Positions 21,144 to 33,194 of a DNA stretch of 64,000 nucleotides are shown in pieces. Both the position numbers and the translations under genes were made by a program. Each line of letters starts with the position of its first letter. The stretch's first letter is position 1. The notes under the pieces were generated by a model that was not told the DNA's origin, made no database searches, and saw only the letters and a list, made by a program, of their open reading frames with translations. This DNA is from Calendula officinalis (Eukaryota; Streptophyta; Magnoliopsida; Asterales; Asteraceae): positions 37,108,063-37,172,062 of the forward strand of contig OY970832.1 in assembly GCA_963853835.1 (NCBI GenBank). Reading direction: 5' to 3'.

Positions 21144-23245
21144 TTGGATATTGAAGAGTTCGGACCGAAGAGGGATGTTCGGGCCGAAGTGGTGTTCGGG
21201 CCGAAGTGGGATGTTCGGGCCGAAGTGGTGTTCGAGACGAAGTTCGGTGTTCGGGCCGAGGATGATGTTCGGGCCGAGGTTGAAGTTCGGGCCGAGGTTG
21301 AAGTTCAGGCCGAAAATGAAGTTCGGGCCGAGAACAGTGAAGAGTTCGGGCTGAACTTGTTCTTGGCAGTGACGAACGAACCAGTTATTTTGGTTACTCG
21401 TGGGCGTGAAACGGACACCCGAGCTGAAAGTTACGAATGTTTTAATATAGCACCTTTTGTCACACAATCTTGGATATTGAAGAGTTCGGGCCGAAGAGGG
21501 ATGTTCGGGCCGAAGTGGTGTTCGGGCCGAAGTGGGATGTTCGGGCCGAAGTGGTGTTCGGGCTGAGGATGATGTTCGGGCCGAGGTTGATGTTCGGGCC
21601 GAGGTCGGAGTTCGGGCCGAGGTCGGAGTTCGGGCCGAGGTCGGAGTTCGGGCCGAGGTCGGTTGAAGTTCGGGCCGAAAATGAAGTTCAGGCGGGAACA
21701 GTAAAGAGTTCAGGCCGAACTTGTTCTTGGCAGTGACGAACGAACCACCTATTTTGGTTACTCGTGGGCGTGAAACGGACACCCGAGCTGAAACTTATGA
21801 ATGTTTTAATATAGCACCTTTTGTCACACAATCTTGGATATTGAAGAGTTCGGGCCGAAGAGGGATGTTCGGGCCGAAGTGGTGTTCGGGCCGAAGTGGG
21901 ATGTTCGGGTCGAAGTGGTGTTCGGGCCGAAGTTCGGTGTTCGGGCCGAGGATGATGTTCGGGCCGAGGTTGAAGTTCGGGCCGAGGTCGGAGTTCGGGC
22001 CGAGGTTGAAGTTCGGGCCGAGGTTGAAGTTCGGGCCGAAAATGAAGTTCGGGCCAGGAACGGTGAAGAGTTCGGGCCGAACTTGTTCTTGGCAATGGCT
22101 AACGAACCAGCTATTTTGGTTACTCGTGGGCGTGAAACGGACACCCGAGCTGAAAGTTATGAATGTTTTAGTATAGCACCTTTTGTCACACAATCTTGGA
22201 TATTGAAGAGTTCGGGCCGAAGAGGGATGTTCGGGCCGAAGTGGTGTTCGGGCCGAAGTTCGGTGTTCGGGACGAGGATGATGTTCGGGCCGAGGTTGAA
22301 GTTCGGGCCGAGGTCGGAGTTCGGGCCGAGGTTGAAGTTCGGGCCGAGGTTGAAGTTTGGGCCTAAAATGAAGTTCGGGCCGAGAACAGTGAAGAGTTCG
22401 GGCCGTACTTGTTCTTGGCAGTGACGAACGAACCAGTTATTTTGGTTACTCATGGGCGTGAAACGAACACCCGAGCTGAAAGTTATGAATGTTTTAGTAT
22501 AGCACCTTTTGTCACACAATCTTGGATATTGAAGAGTTCGGGCCGAAGAGGGATGTTCGGGCCGAAGTGGTGTTCGGGCCGAAGTGGGATGTTCGGGCCG
22601 AAGTGGTGTTCGGGCCTAAGTGGTGTTCGGGCCGATGTTCGGTGTTCGGGCCGAGGATGATGTTCGGGCCGAGGTCGGAGTTCGGGCCGAGGTCGGAGTT
22701 CGGGCCGAGGTCGGAGTTCGGGCCGAGGTTGAAGTTCGGGCCGAAAATGAAGTTCGGGCCGGGAACAGTGAAGAGTTCGGGCCGAACTTGTTCTTGGCAG
22801 TTACGAATGAACCAGCTATTTTGGTTACTCGTGGGCGTGAAAGGGACACCCGAGCTGAAACTTATGAATGTTTTAATATAGCACCTTTTGTCACACAATC
22901 TTGGATATTGAAGAGTTCGGACCGAAGAGGGATGTTCGGGCCGAAGTGGGATGTTCGGGCCGAAGTGGTGTTCGGGCCGAAGTTCGGTGTTCGGGCCGAG
23001 GATGATGTTCGGGCCGAGGTTGAAGTTCGGGCCGAGGTCGGAGTTTGGGCCGAGGTTGAAGTTCGGGCCGAGGTTGAAGTTCAGGCCGAAAATGAAGTTC
23101 GGGCCGATAACAGTGAAGAGTTCGGGCCGAACTTTTTCTTGGCAGTGACGAACGAACCAGTTATTTTGGTTACTCGTGGGCGTGAAACGGACACCCGAGC
23201 TGAAAGTTATGAATGTTTTAGTATAGCACCTTTTGTCACACAATC

Positions 23246-23755
23246 TTGCATATTGAAGAGTTCGGGCCGAAGAGGGATATTCGGGCCGAAGTGGTGTTCG
23301 GGCCGAGGTGGGATGTTCGGGCCGAAGTGGTGTTCGGGCCGAAGTGGTGTTCGGGCCGAAGTGGTGTTCGGGCCGAAGTTCGGTGTTCGGGCCGAAGGTC
23401 GGTGTTCGGGCAGAGGATGATGTTCGGGCCGAGGTCGGAGTTCGGGCCGAGGTCGGAGTTCGGGCCGAGGTCGGAGGTCGGGCCGAGGTTGCAGTTCGGG
23501 CCGAAAATGAAGTTCGGGCCGGGAACAGTGAAGAGTTCGGGCCGAGGTCGGTGTTCGGGCCGAGGTCGGAGGTCGGGCCGAGGTTGAAGTTCGGGCCGAA
23601 AATGAAGTTCGGGCCGGGAACAGTGAAGAGTTCGGGCCGAACTTGTTCTTGGTAGTGACGAATGAACCAGCTATTTTGGTTACTCGTGGGCGTGAAACGG
23701 ACACCCGAGCTGAAAGTTATGAATGTTTTAATATAGCACCTTTTGTCACACAATC
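23246..23755 (+). repeat. Longest satellite unit (510 bp) with duplicated end of block
   Basis: The block reaches the usual terminal 23-mer at about 23521, but instead of entering the core it goes back to AGGTCGG-type sub-repeats and reaches a second terminal 23-mer about 95 bp later (near 23616) before the core begins. The unit also has extra AAGTGGTG 17-mers and out-of-register joins (GGAGGTCGGGCC) that give a 17-bp spacing. It looks like an unequal exchange within the block that kept both ends. Confidence 0.85.
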
Positions 23756-25508
23756 TTGGATATTGAAGAGTTCGGACCGAAGAGGGATGTTCGGGCCGAA
23801 GTGGTGTTCGGGCCGAAGTGGGATGTTCGGCCCGAAGTGGTGTTCGGGCCGAAGTTCGGTGTTCGGGCCGAGGATGATGTTCGGGCCGATGTTGAAGTTC
23901 GGGCCGAGGTCGGAGTTTGGGCCGAGGTTGAAGTTCGGGCCGAAAATGAAGTTCGGGCCGAGAACAGTGAAGAGTTCAGGCTGAACTTGTTCTTGGCAGT
24001 GACGAACGAACCAGTTATTTTGGTTACTCGTGGGCGTGAAACGGACACCCGAGCTGAAAGTTATGAATGTTTTAATATAGCACATTTTGTCACACAATCT
24101 TGGATATTGAAGAGTTCGGGCCGAAGAGGGATGTTCGGGCCGAAGTGTTGTTCGGGCGGAAGTGGGATGTTCGGGCCGAAGTGGTGTTCGGGCCGAGGAT
24201 GATGTTCGTGCCGAGGTTGAAGTTCGGGCCGAGGTCGGAGTTCGGGCCGAGGTCGGAGTTCGGGCCGAGGTTGAAGTTCGGGCCGAAAATGAAGTTCGGG
24301 CCGGGAACAGTAAAGAGTTCGGGCCGAACTTGTTCTTGGCAGTGACGAACGAACCAGCTATTTTGGTTACTCGTGGGCGTGAAACGGACACCCGAGCTGA
24401 AACTTATGAATGTTTTAATATAGCACCTTTTGTCACACAATCTTGGATATTGAAGAGTTCGGGCCGAAGAGGGATGTTCGGCCCGAAGTGGTGTTCGGGC
24501 TGAAGTGGGATGTTCGGGCCGAAGTGGTGTTCGGGCCGAAGTTCGGTGTTCGGGCTGAGGATGATGTTCGGGCCGAGGTTGAAGTTCGGGCCGAGGTCGG
24601 AGTTCGGGCTGAGGTTGAAGTTCGGGCCGAGGTTGAAGTTCGGGCCGAAAATGAAGTTCAGGCCGGGAACAGTGAAGAGTTCGGACTGAACTTGTTCTTG
24701 GCAGTGACGAACGAACCAGCTATTTTGGTTACTCGTGAGCGTGAAACGGACACCCTAGCTGAAAGTTATGAATGTTTTAGTATAGCACCTTTTGTCACAC
24801 AATCTTGGATATTGAAGAGTTCGGGCCGAAGAGGGATGTTCGGGCCGAAGTGGTGTTCGGGCCGAAGTGGTGTTCTGGCCGAAGTGGTGTTCGGGCCGAA
24901 GTTCGGTGTTCGGGACGAGGATGATGTTCGGGCCGAGGTTGAAGTTCGGGCCGAGGTCGGAGTTCGGGCCGAGGTTGAAGTTCGGGCCGAAAATGAAGTT
25001 CGGGCCGAGAACAGTGAAGAGTTCGGGCCGAACTTGTTCTTAGCATTGACGAACGAACCAGTTATTTTGGTTACTCGTGGGCGTGAAACGGCCACCCGAG
25101 CTGAAAGTTATGAATGTTTTAGTATAACACCTTTTGTCACACAATCTTGGATATTGAAGAGTTCGGGCCGAAGAGGGATGTTCGGGCCGAAGAGGGATGT
25201 TCGGGCCGAAGTGGGAAGTTCGGGCCGAAGTGGTGTTCGGGCCGAAGTGGTGTTCGGGCCGAGGATGATGTTCGGGCCGAGGTCGGAGTTCGGGCCGAGG
25301 TCGGAGTTCGGGCCGAGGTCGGAGTTCGGGCCGAGGTTGAAGTTCGGGCCGAAAATGAAGTTCGGGCCGGGAACAGTGAAGAGTTCGGGCCGAACTTGTT
25401 CTTGGCAGTGACGAATGAACCAGCTATTTTGGTTACTCGTGGGCGTGAAACGGACACCCGAGCTGAAAGTTATGAATGTTTTAATATAGCACCTTTTGTC
25501 ACACAATC

Positions 25509-28500
25509 TTGGATATTGAAGAGTTCGGACCGAAGAGGGATGTTCGGGCCGTAGTGGTGTTCGGGCTGAAGTTCGGTGTTCGGGCCGAGGATGATGTTCG
25601 GGCCGAGGTTGAAGTTCGGGCCGAGGTCGGAGTTTGGGCCGAGGTTGAAGTTCGGGCCGAGGTTGAAGTTCAGGCCGAAAATGAAGTTCGGGCCGAGAAC
25701 AGTGAAGAGTTCGGGCCGAACTTGTTCTTGGCAGTGACGAACGAACCAGTTATTTTGGTTACTCGTGGGCGTGAAACGGGCACCCGAGCTGAAAGTTATG
25801 AATGTTTTAGTATAACACCTTTTGTCACACAATCTTGCATATTGAAGAGTTCGGGCCGAAGAGGGATGTTCGGGCCGAAGTGGTGTTCGGGCCGAAGTGG
25901 GTTGTTCGGGCCGAAGTGGTGTTCTGGCCGAAGTGGTGTTCGGGCCGAAGTTCGGTGTTCGGGCCGAGGTCGGAGTTCGGGCCGAGGTCGGAGTTCGGGC
26001 CGAGGTCGGAGTTCGGGCCGAGGTTGAAGTTCGGGCCGAAAATGAAGTTCGGGCCGGGAACAGTGAAGAGTTCGGGCCGAACTTGTTCTTGGCAGTGACG
26101 AATGAACCCGCTATTTTGGTTACTCGTGGGCGTGAAACGGACACCCGAGCTGAAAGTTATGAATGTTTAATACAGCACCTTTTGTCACACAATCTTGGAT
26201 ATTGAAGAATTCGGGCCGAAGAGGGATGTTCGGGCCGAAGTAGTGTTCGGGGCAAAGTGGAATGTTCGGGCCGAAGTGGTGTTCGGGCCAAAGTTCGGTG
26301 TTCGGGCCGAGGATGATGTTCGGGCCGAGGTTGAAATTCCGGCCGAGGTCGGAGTTCGGGCTGAGGTTGAAGTTCGGGCCGAGGTTGAAGTTCGGGACGA
26401 AAATGAAGTTCGGGCCGGGAACAGTGAAGAGTTCGGGCTGAACTTGTTCTTGGCAGTGACGAATGAACCAGCTATTTTGGTTACTCGTGGGCGTGAAACG
26501 GACACCCGAGCTGAAAGTTATGAATGTTTTAATATTGCACCTTTTGTCACACAAGCTTGGATATTGAAGAGTTCGGACCGAAGAGGGATGTTCGGGCCGA
26601 AGTGGTGTTCGGGCCGAAGTTCGGTGTTCGGGCCGAGGATGATGTTCGGGCCGAGGTCGGAGTTTGGGCCGAGGTTGAAGTTCGGGCCGAGGTTGAAGTT
26701 CAGGCCGAAAATGAAGTTCGGGCCGAGAACAGTGAAGAGTTCGGGCCGAACTTGTTCCTGGCAGTGACGAACGAACCAGTTATTTTGGTTACTCGTGGGC
26801 GTGAAACGGACACCCGAGCTGAAACTTATGAATGTTTTAATATAGCACCTTTTGTCACACAATCTTGGATATTGAAGAGTTCGGGCCGAAGAGGGATGTT
26901 CGGGCCGAAGTGGTGTTCGGGCTGAAGTGGTGTTCGGGCCGAAGTTCGGTGTTCGGGCCGAGGATGATGTTCGGGCCGAGGTTGAAGTTCGGGCCGAGGT
27001 CGGAGTTCGGGCCGAGGTTGAAGTTCGGGCCGAGGTTGAAGTTCGGGACGAAAATGAAGTTCGGGCCGGGAACAGTGAAGAGTTCGGGCTGAACTTGTTC
27101 TTGGCAGTGACGAATGAACCAGCTATTTTGGTTACTCGTGGGCGTGAAACGGACACCCGAGCTGAAAGTTATGAATGTTTTAATATAGCACCTTTTGTCA
27201 CACAATCTTGGATATTGAAGAGTTCGGACCGAAGAGGGATGTTCGGGCCGAAGTGGTGTTCGGGCCGAAGTTCGGTGTTCGGGCCGAGGATGATGTTCGG
27301 GCCGAGGTTGAAGTTCGGGCCGAGGTCGGAGTTTGGGCCGAGGTTGAAGTTCGGGCCGAGGTTGAAGTTCAGGCCGAAAATGAAGTTCGGGCCGAGAACA
27401 GTGAAGAGTTCGGGCCGAACTTGTTCTTGGCAGTGACGAACGAACCAGTTATTTTGGTTACTCGTGGGCGTGAAACGGGCACCCGAGCTGAAAGTTATGA
27501 ATGTTTTAGTATAACACCTTTTGTCACACAATCTTGCATATTGAAGAGTTCGGGCCGAAGAGGGATGTTCGGGCCGAAGTGGTGTTCGGGCCGAAGTGGG
27601 TTGTTCGGGCCGAAGTGGTGTTCTGGCCGAAGTGGTGTTCGGGCCGAAGTTCGGTGTTCGGGCCGAGGTCGGAGTTCGGGCCGAGGTCGGAGTTCGGGCC
27701 GAGGTCGGAGTTCGGGCCGAGGTTGAAGTTCGGGCCGAAAATGAAGTTCGGGCCGGGAACAGTGAAGAGTTCGGGCCGAACTTGTTCTTGGCAGTGACGA
27801 ATGAACCCGCTATTTTGGTTACTCGTGGGCGTGAAACGGACACCCGAGCTGAAAGTTATGAATGTTTAATACAGCACCTTTTGTCACACAATCTTGGATA
27901 TTGAAGAATTCGGGCCGAAGAGGGATGTTCGGGCCGAAGTAGTGTTCGGGGCAAAGTGGAATGTTCGGGCCGAAGTGGTGTTCGGGCCAAAGTTCGGTGT
28001 TCGGGCCGAGGATGATGTTCGGGCCGAGGTTGAAATTCCGGCCGAGGGCGGAGTTCGGGCTGAGGTTGAAGTTCGGGCCGAGGTTGAAGTTCGGGACGAA
28101 AATGAAGTTCGGGCCGGGAACAGTGAAGAGTTCGGGCTGAACTTGTTCTTGGCAGTGACGAATGAACCAGCTATTTTGGTTACTCGTGGGCGTGAAACGG
28201 ACACCCGAGCTGAAAGTTATGAATGTTTTAATATTGCACCTTTTGTCACACAAGCTTGGATATTGAAGAGTTCGGACCGAAGAGGGATGTTCGGGCCGAA
28301 GTGGTGTTCGGGCCGAAGTTCGGTGTTCGGGCCGAGGATGATGTTCGGGCCGAGGTCGGAGTTTGGGCCGAGGTTGAAGTTCGGGCCGAGGTTAAAGTTC
28401 AGGCCGAAAATGAAGTTCGGGCCGAGAACAGTGAAGAGTTCGGGCCGAACTTGTTCCTGGCAGTGACGAACGAACCAGTTATTTTGGTTACTCGTGGGCG

Positions 28501-28563
28501 TGAAACGGACACCCGAGCTGAAACTTATGAATGTTTTAATATAGCACCTTTTGTCACACAATC
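25509..28563 (+). repeat. Higher-order repeat, 5-mer, period 1699 bp
   Basis: Units 25509, 25835, 26195, 26557 and 26865 repeat as 27208, 27534, 27894, 28256 and (partly) 28564, all at an offset of 1699. Shared markers are TCTTGCATATTGAAG at 25835 and 27534, GAATGTTTAATACAGC, AAGAATTCGGGCCG, GGGGCAAAGTGG, GTTGAAATTCCGGCC, CACAAGCTTGG before 26557 and 28256, and TTGTTCCTGGC. Differences are isolated substitutions, e.g. GTAGTGG at 25552 and GAGGGCGG at about 28045. Confidence 0.92.
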
Positions 28564-28859
28564 TTGGATATTGAAGAGTTCGGGCCGAAGAGGGATGTTC
28601 GGGCCGAAGTGGTGTTCGGGCCGAAGTGGTGTTCGGGCCGAAGTTCGGTGTTCGGGCCGAGGATGATGTTCGGGCCGAGGTTGAAGTTCGGGCCGAGGTC
28701 GGAGTTCGGGCCGAGGTTGAAGTTCGGGCCGAGGTTGAAGTTCGGGCCGAGGTTGATGTTCCGGACGAAAATGAAGTTCGGGCCGGGAACAGTGAAGAGT
28801 TCGGACACCCGAGCTGAAAGTTATGAATGTTTTAGTATAGCACCTTTTGTCACACAATC
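28564..28859 (+). repeat. Unit with a 65-bp deletion inside the core
   Basis: At about 28802 the core start AGTTCGG is joined directly to ACACCCGAGC, removing the segment from GCCGAACTTG to GTGAAACGG (about 65 bp). The three bases CGG are shared by both breakpoints, so the junction has microhomology. Compared with its homologue at 26865 the unit also has one extra 18-mer; the arithmetic (343 + 18 - 65 = 296) fits exactly. This is the only unit I noticed with a large loss within the core. Confidence 0.88.
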
Positions 28860-31800
28860 TTGGATATTGAAGAGTTCGGGCCGAAGTGGTGTTCAGGCCG
28901 AAGTGGGATGTTTGGGCCGAAGTGGTGTTCGGGCCGAAGTGGTGTTCGGGCCGAAGTTCGGTGTTCGGGCCGAGGATGATGTTCGGGCCGATGTCAGAGT
29001 TTGGGCCGAGGTCGGAGTTCGGGCCGAGGTCGGAGTTCGGGCCGAGGTTGAAGTTCGGGCCGAAAATGAAGTTCGGGCCGGGAACAGAGAAGAGTTCGGG
29101 CGGAACTTGTTCTTGGCAGTGACGAATGAACCAGCTATTTTGATTACTCGCGGGCGTGAAACGGACACCCGAGCTGAAAGTTATGAATGTTTTAATATAG
29201 CACCTTTTGTCACACAATCTTGGATGTTGAAGAGTTCGGACCGAAGAGGGATGTTCGGGCCGAAGTGGTGTTCGGGCCGAAGTGGGATGTTCGGGCCGAA
29301 GTGGTGTTCAGGCAGAAGTTCGGTGTTCGGGCCGAGGATGATGTTCGGACCGAGGTTGAAGTTCGGGCCGAGGTCGGAGTTTGGGCCGAGGTTGAAGTTC
29401 GGGCCGAGGTTGAAGTTCGGGCCGAAAATGTAGTTCGGGCCGAGAACAGTGAAGAGTTCGGGCCGAACTTGTTCTTGGCAGTGACAAACGAACCAGTTAT
29501 TTTGGTTACTCGTGGGCATGAAACGGACACCCGAGCTGAAAGTTATGAATGTTTTAGTATAGCACCTTTTTTCAGACAATCTTGGATATTGAAGAGTTCG
29601 AGCCGAAGATGGATGTTCGAGCCGAAGTGGTGTTTAGGCCGAAGTGGGATGTTCGGGCCGAAGTGGTGTTCGGGCCGAAGTTCGGTGTTCGGGCCGAGGA
29701 TGATGTTCGGGCCGAGGTTGAAGTTCGGGCCGAGGTTGAAGTTCGGGCCGAGGTTGAAGTTCGGGCCGAAAATGAAGTTCGGACCGGGAACAGTGAAGAG
29801 TTCGGGCCGAACTTGTTCTTGGCAGTGACGAACGAACCAGCTATTTTGGTTACTCGTGGGCGTGAAACGGAAACACGAGCTGAAAGTTATGAATATTTTA
29901 ATATAGCACCTTTTGTCACACAATCTTGGATATTGAAGAATTCGGGCCGAAGAGGGATGTTCGGGCCGAAGTGGTGTTCGGGGTGAAGTGGGATGTTCGG
30001 GCCGAAGTGGTGTTCGGTCCAAAGTTCGGTGTTCGAGCCGAGGATGATGTTCGGGCCGAGGTTGAAATTCGGGCCGAGGTCGGAGTTCGGGCTGAGGTTG
30101 AAGTTCGGGCCGAGGTTGAAGTTCGGGAAGAAAATGAAGTTCGGGCCGGGAACAGTGTAGAGTTCGGGCCGAACTTGTTCCTGGCAGTGACGAACGAACC
30201 AGCTATTTTGGTTACTCGTGGGCGTGAAACGGACACCCGAGCTGAAACTTATGAATGTTTTAATATAGCACATTTTGTCACACAATCTTGGATATTGAAG
30301 AGTTCGGGCCGAAGAGGGATGTTCGGGCCGAAGTGGTGTTCGGGCCGAAGTGGTGTTCGGGCCGAAGTTCGGTGTTCGGGCCGAGGATGATGTTCGGGCC
30401 GAGGTTGAAGTTCGGGCCGAGGTCGGAGTTCGGGCCGAGGTTGAAGTTCGGGCCGAGGTTGAAGTTCGGGCCGAAAATGAAGTTCGGGCCGAGAACAGTG
30501 AAGAGTTCGGGCCGAACTTGTTCTTGGCAGTGACGAACGAACCAGTTCTTTTGGTTACTCGTGGGCGTGAATCGGACACCCGAGCTGAAAGTTATGAATG
30601 TTTTAGTATAGCACCTTTTGTCACACAATCTTGGATATTGAAGAGTTCGGGCCGAAGAGGGATGTTCGGGCCGAAGTGGTGTTCGGGCCGAAGTGGGATG
30701 TTCGGGCCGAAGTGGTGTTCGGGCCGAAGTGGTGTTCGGGCCGAAGTTCGGTGTTCGGGCCGAGGATGATGTTCGGGCCGAGGTCGGAGTTTGGGCCGAG
30801 GTCGGAGTTCGGGCCGAGATCGGAGTTCGGGCCGAGGTTGAAGTTCGGGCCGAAAATGAAGTTCGGGCCGGGAACAGAGAAGAGTTCGGGCGGAACTTGT
30901 TCTTGGCAGTGACGAATGAACCAACTATTTTGATTACTCGCGGGCGTGAAACGGACACCCGAGCTGAAAGTTATGAATGTTTTAATATAGCACCTTTTGT
31001 CACACAATCTTGGATGTTGAAGAGTTCGGACCGAAGAGGGATGTTCGGGCCGAAGTGGTGTTCGGGCCGAAGTGGGATGTTCGGGCCGAAGTGGTGTTCA
31101 GGCAGAAGTTCGGTGTTCGGGCCGAGGATGATGTTCGGGCCGAGGTTGAAGTTCGGGCCGAGGTTGAAGTTCGGGCCGAAAATGTAGTTCGGGCCGAGAA
31201 CAGTGAAGAGTTCGGGCCGAACTTGTTCTTGGCAGTGACGAATGAACCAGTTATTTTGGTTACTCGTGGGCGTGAAACGGACACCCGAGCTGAAAGTTAT
31301 GAATGTTTTAGTATAGCACCTTTTTTCAGACAATCTTGGATATTGAAGAGTTCGAGCCGAAGATGGATGTTCGGGCCGAAGTGGTGTTTAGGCCGAAGTG
31401 GGATGTTCGGGCCGAAGTGGTGTTCGGGCCGAAGTGGTGTTCGGGCCGAAGTTCGGTGTTCGGGCCGAGGATGATGTTCGGGCCGAGGTTGAAGTTCGGG
31501 CCGAGGTCGGAGTTCGGGCCGAGGTTGAAGTTCGGGCCGAGGTTGAAGTTCGGGCCGAAAATGAAGTTCGGACCGGGAACAGTGAAGAGTTCGGGCCGAA
31601 CTTGTTCTTGGCAGTGACGAACGAACCAGCTATTTTGGTTACTCGTTGGCGTGAAACGGACACCCGAGCTGAAAGTTATGAATGTTTTAATATAGCACCA
31701 TTTGTCACACAATCTTGGATATTGAAGAATTCGGGCCGAAGAGGGATGTTCGGGCCGAAGTGGTGTTCGGGGCGAAGTGGAATGTTCGGGGCGAAGTGGT

Positions 31801-32402
31801 GTTCGGGCCAAAGTTCGGTGTTCGGGCCGAGGATGATGTTCGGGTCGAGGTTGAAATTCGGGCCGAGGTCGGAGTTCGTGCCGAGGTTGAAGTTTGGGCC
31901 GAGGTTGAAGTTCGGGACGAAAATGAAGTTCGGGCCGGGAACAGTGTAGAGTTCGGGCCGAACTTGTTCTTGGCAGTGACGAACGAACCAGCTATTTTGG
32001 TTACTCGTGGGCGTGAAACGGACACCCGAGTTGAAACTTATGAATGTTTTAATATAGCACCTTTTGTCACACAATCTTGGATATTGAAGAGTTCGGGCCG
32101 AAGAGGGATGTTCGGGCCGAAGTGGTGTTCGGGCCGAAGTTCGGTGTTCGGGCCGAGGTTGATGTTCGGGCCGAGGTTGAAGTTCGGGCCGAGGTCGGAG
32201 TTCGGGCCGAGGTTGAAGTTCGGGTCGAGGTTGAAGTTCGGGCCGAAAATGAAGTTCGGGCCGAGAACAGTGAAGAGTTCGGGCCGAACTTGTTCTTGGC
32301 AGTGACGAACGAACCAGTTATTTTGGTTACTCGTGGGCGTGAAACGGACACCCGACTTGAAAGTTATGAATGTTTTAGTATAACACCTTTTGTCACACAA
32401 TC
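28860..32402 (+). repeat. Higher-order repeat, 5-mer, period about 1771 bp
   Basis: Units 28860, 29220, 29582, 29926 and 30288 repeat as 30631, 31010, 31336, 31715 and 32077. Shared markers: GGGAACAGAGAAGAG with GGGCGGAACTTG, TTGATTACTCGCGGG, TTGGATGTTGAAG anchors, AAAATGTAGTTCGGG, CCTTTTTTCAGACAATC, and GGAACAGTGTAGAG. The second copy lacks two 18-mers in unit 31010 relative to 29220, and unit 31336 has two more sub-repeats than unit 29582, so the copies end up almost the same length. Confidence 0.87.
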
Positions 32403-33194
32403 TTGGATATTGAAGAGTTCGGGCCGAAGAGGGATGTTCGGGCCGAAGTGGTGTTCGGGCCGAAGTGGTGTTCTGGCCGAGGTGGTGTTCGGGCCGAAGA
32501 TGGATGTTCGGGCCGAAGTGGTGTTCAGGCCGAAGTGGTGTTCGGGCCGAAGTTCGGTGTTCGGGCCGAGGATGATGTTCGGGCCGAGGTTGAAGTTCGG
32601 GCCGAGGTCGGAGTTCGGGCCGAGGTCGGAGTTCGGGCCGAGGTTGAAGTTCGGGCCGAGGTTGATATTCGGGCCGAAAATGAAGTTCGGACCGGGAACA
32701 GTGAGGAGTTCGGGCCGAACTTGTTCTTGGCAGTGACGAACGAACCAGCTATTTTGGTTACTCGTTGGCGTGAAACGGACACCCGAGCTGAAAGTTATGA
32801 ATGTTTTAATATAGCACCTTTTGTCACACAATCTTGGATATTGAAGAATTCGGGCCGAAGAGGGATGTTCGGGCCGAAGTGGTGTTCGAGGCGAAGTGGG
32901 ATGTTCGGGCCGAAGTGGTGTTCGGGCCAAAGTTCGGTGTTCGGGCCGAGGATGATGTTCGGGCCGAGGTTGAAATTCGGGCCAAGGTCGGAGTTCGTGC
33001 CGAGGTTGAAGTTCGGGCCGAGGTTGAAGTTCGGGACGAAAATGAAGTTCGGGCCGGGAACAGTGTAGAGTTCGGGCCGAAATTGTTCTTGGCAGTACGA
33101 ACGAACCAGCTATTTTGGTTACTCGTGGGCGTGAAACGGACACCCGAGCTGAAACTTATGAATGTTTTAATATAGCACCTTTTTTCAGACAATC

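Larger units (their letters stand above)
19370..22195 (+). repeat. Higher-order repeat, 5-mer, period 1774 bp
   Basis: Units 19370, 19696, 20060, 20422 and 20783 form one copy; 21144, 21470 and 21834 repeat the first three at an offset of 1774. Shared markers are GTTCGAGACGAAGTTCGG, AAGTTACGAATG, the fused GAGGTCGGTTGAAG, and GGAACGGTGAAGAG with GCAATGGCTAACG. The second copy then changes at unit 22196 into the type seen at 17331, a switch point between two HOR lineages. Confidence 0.9.
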
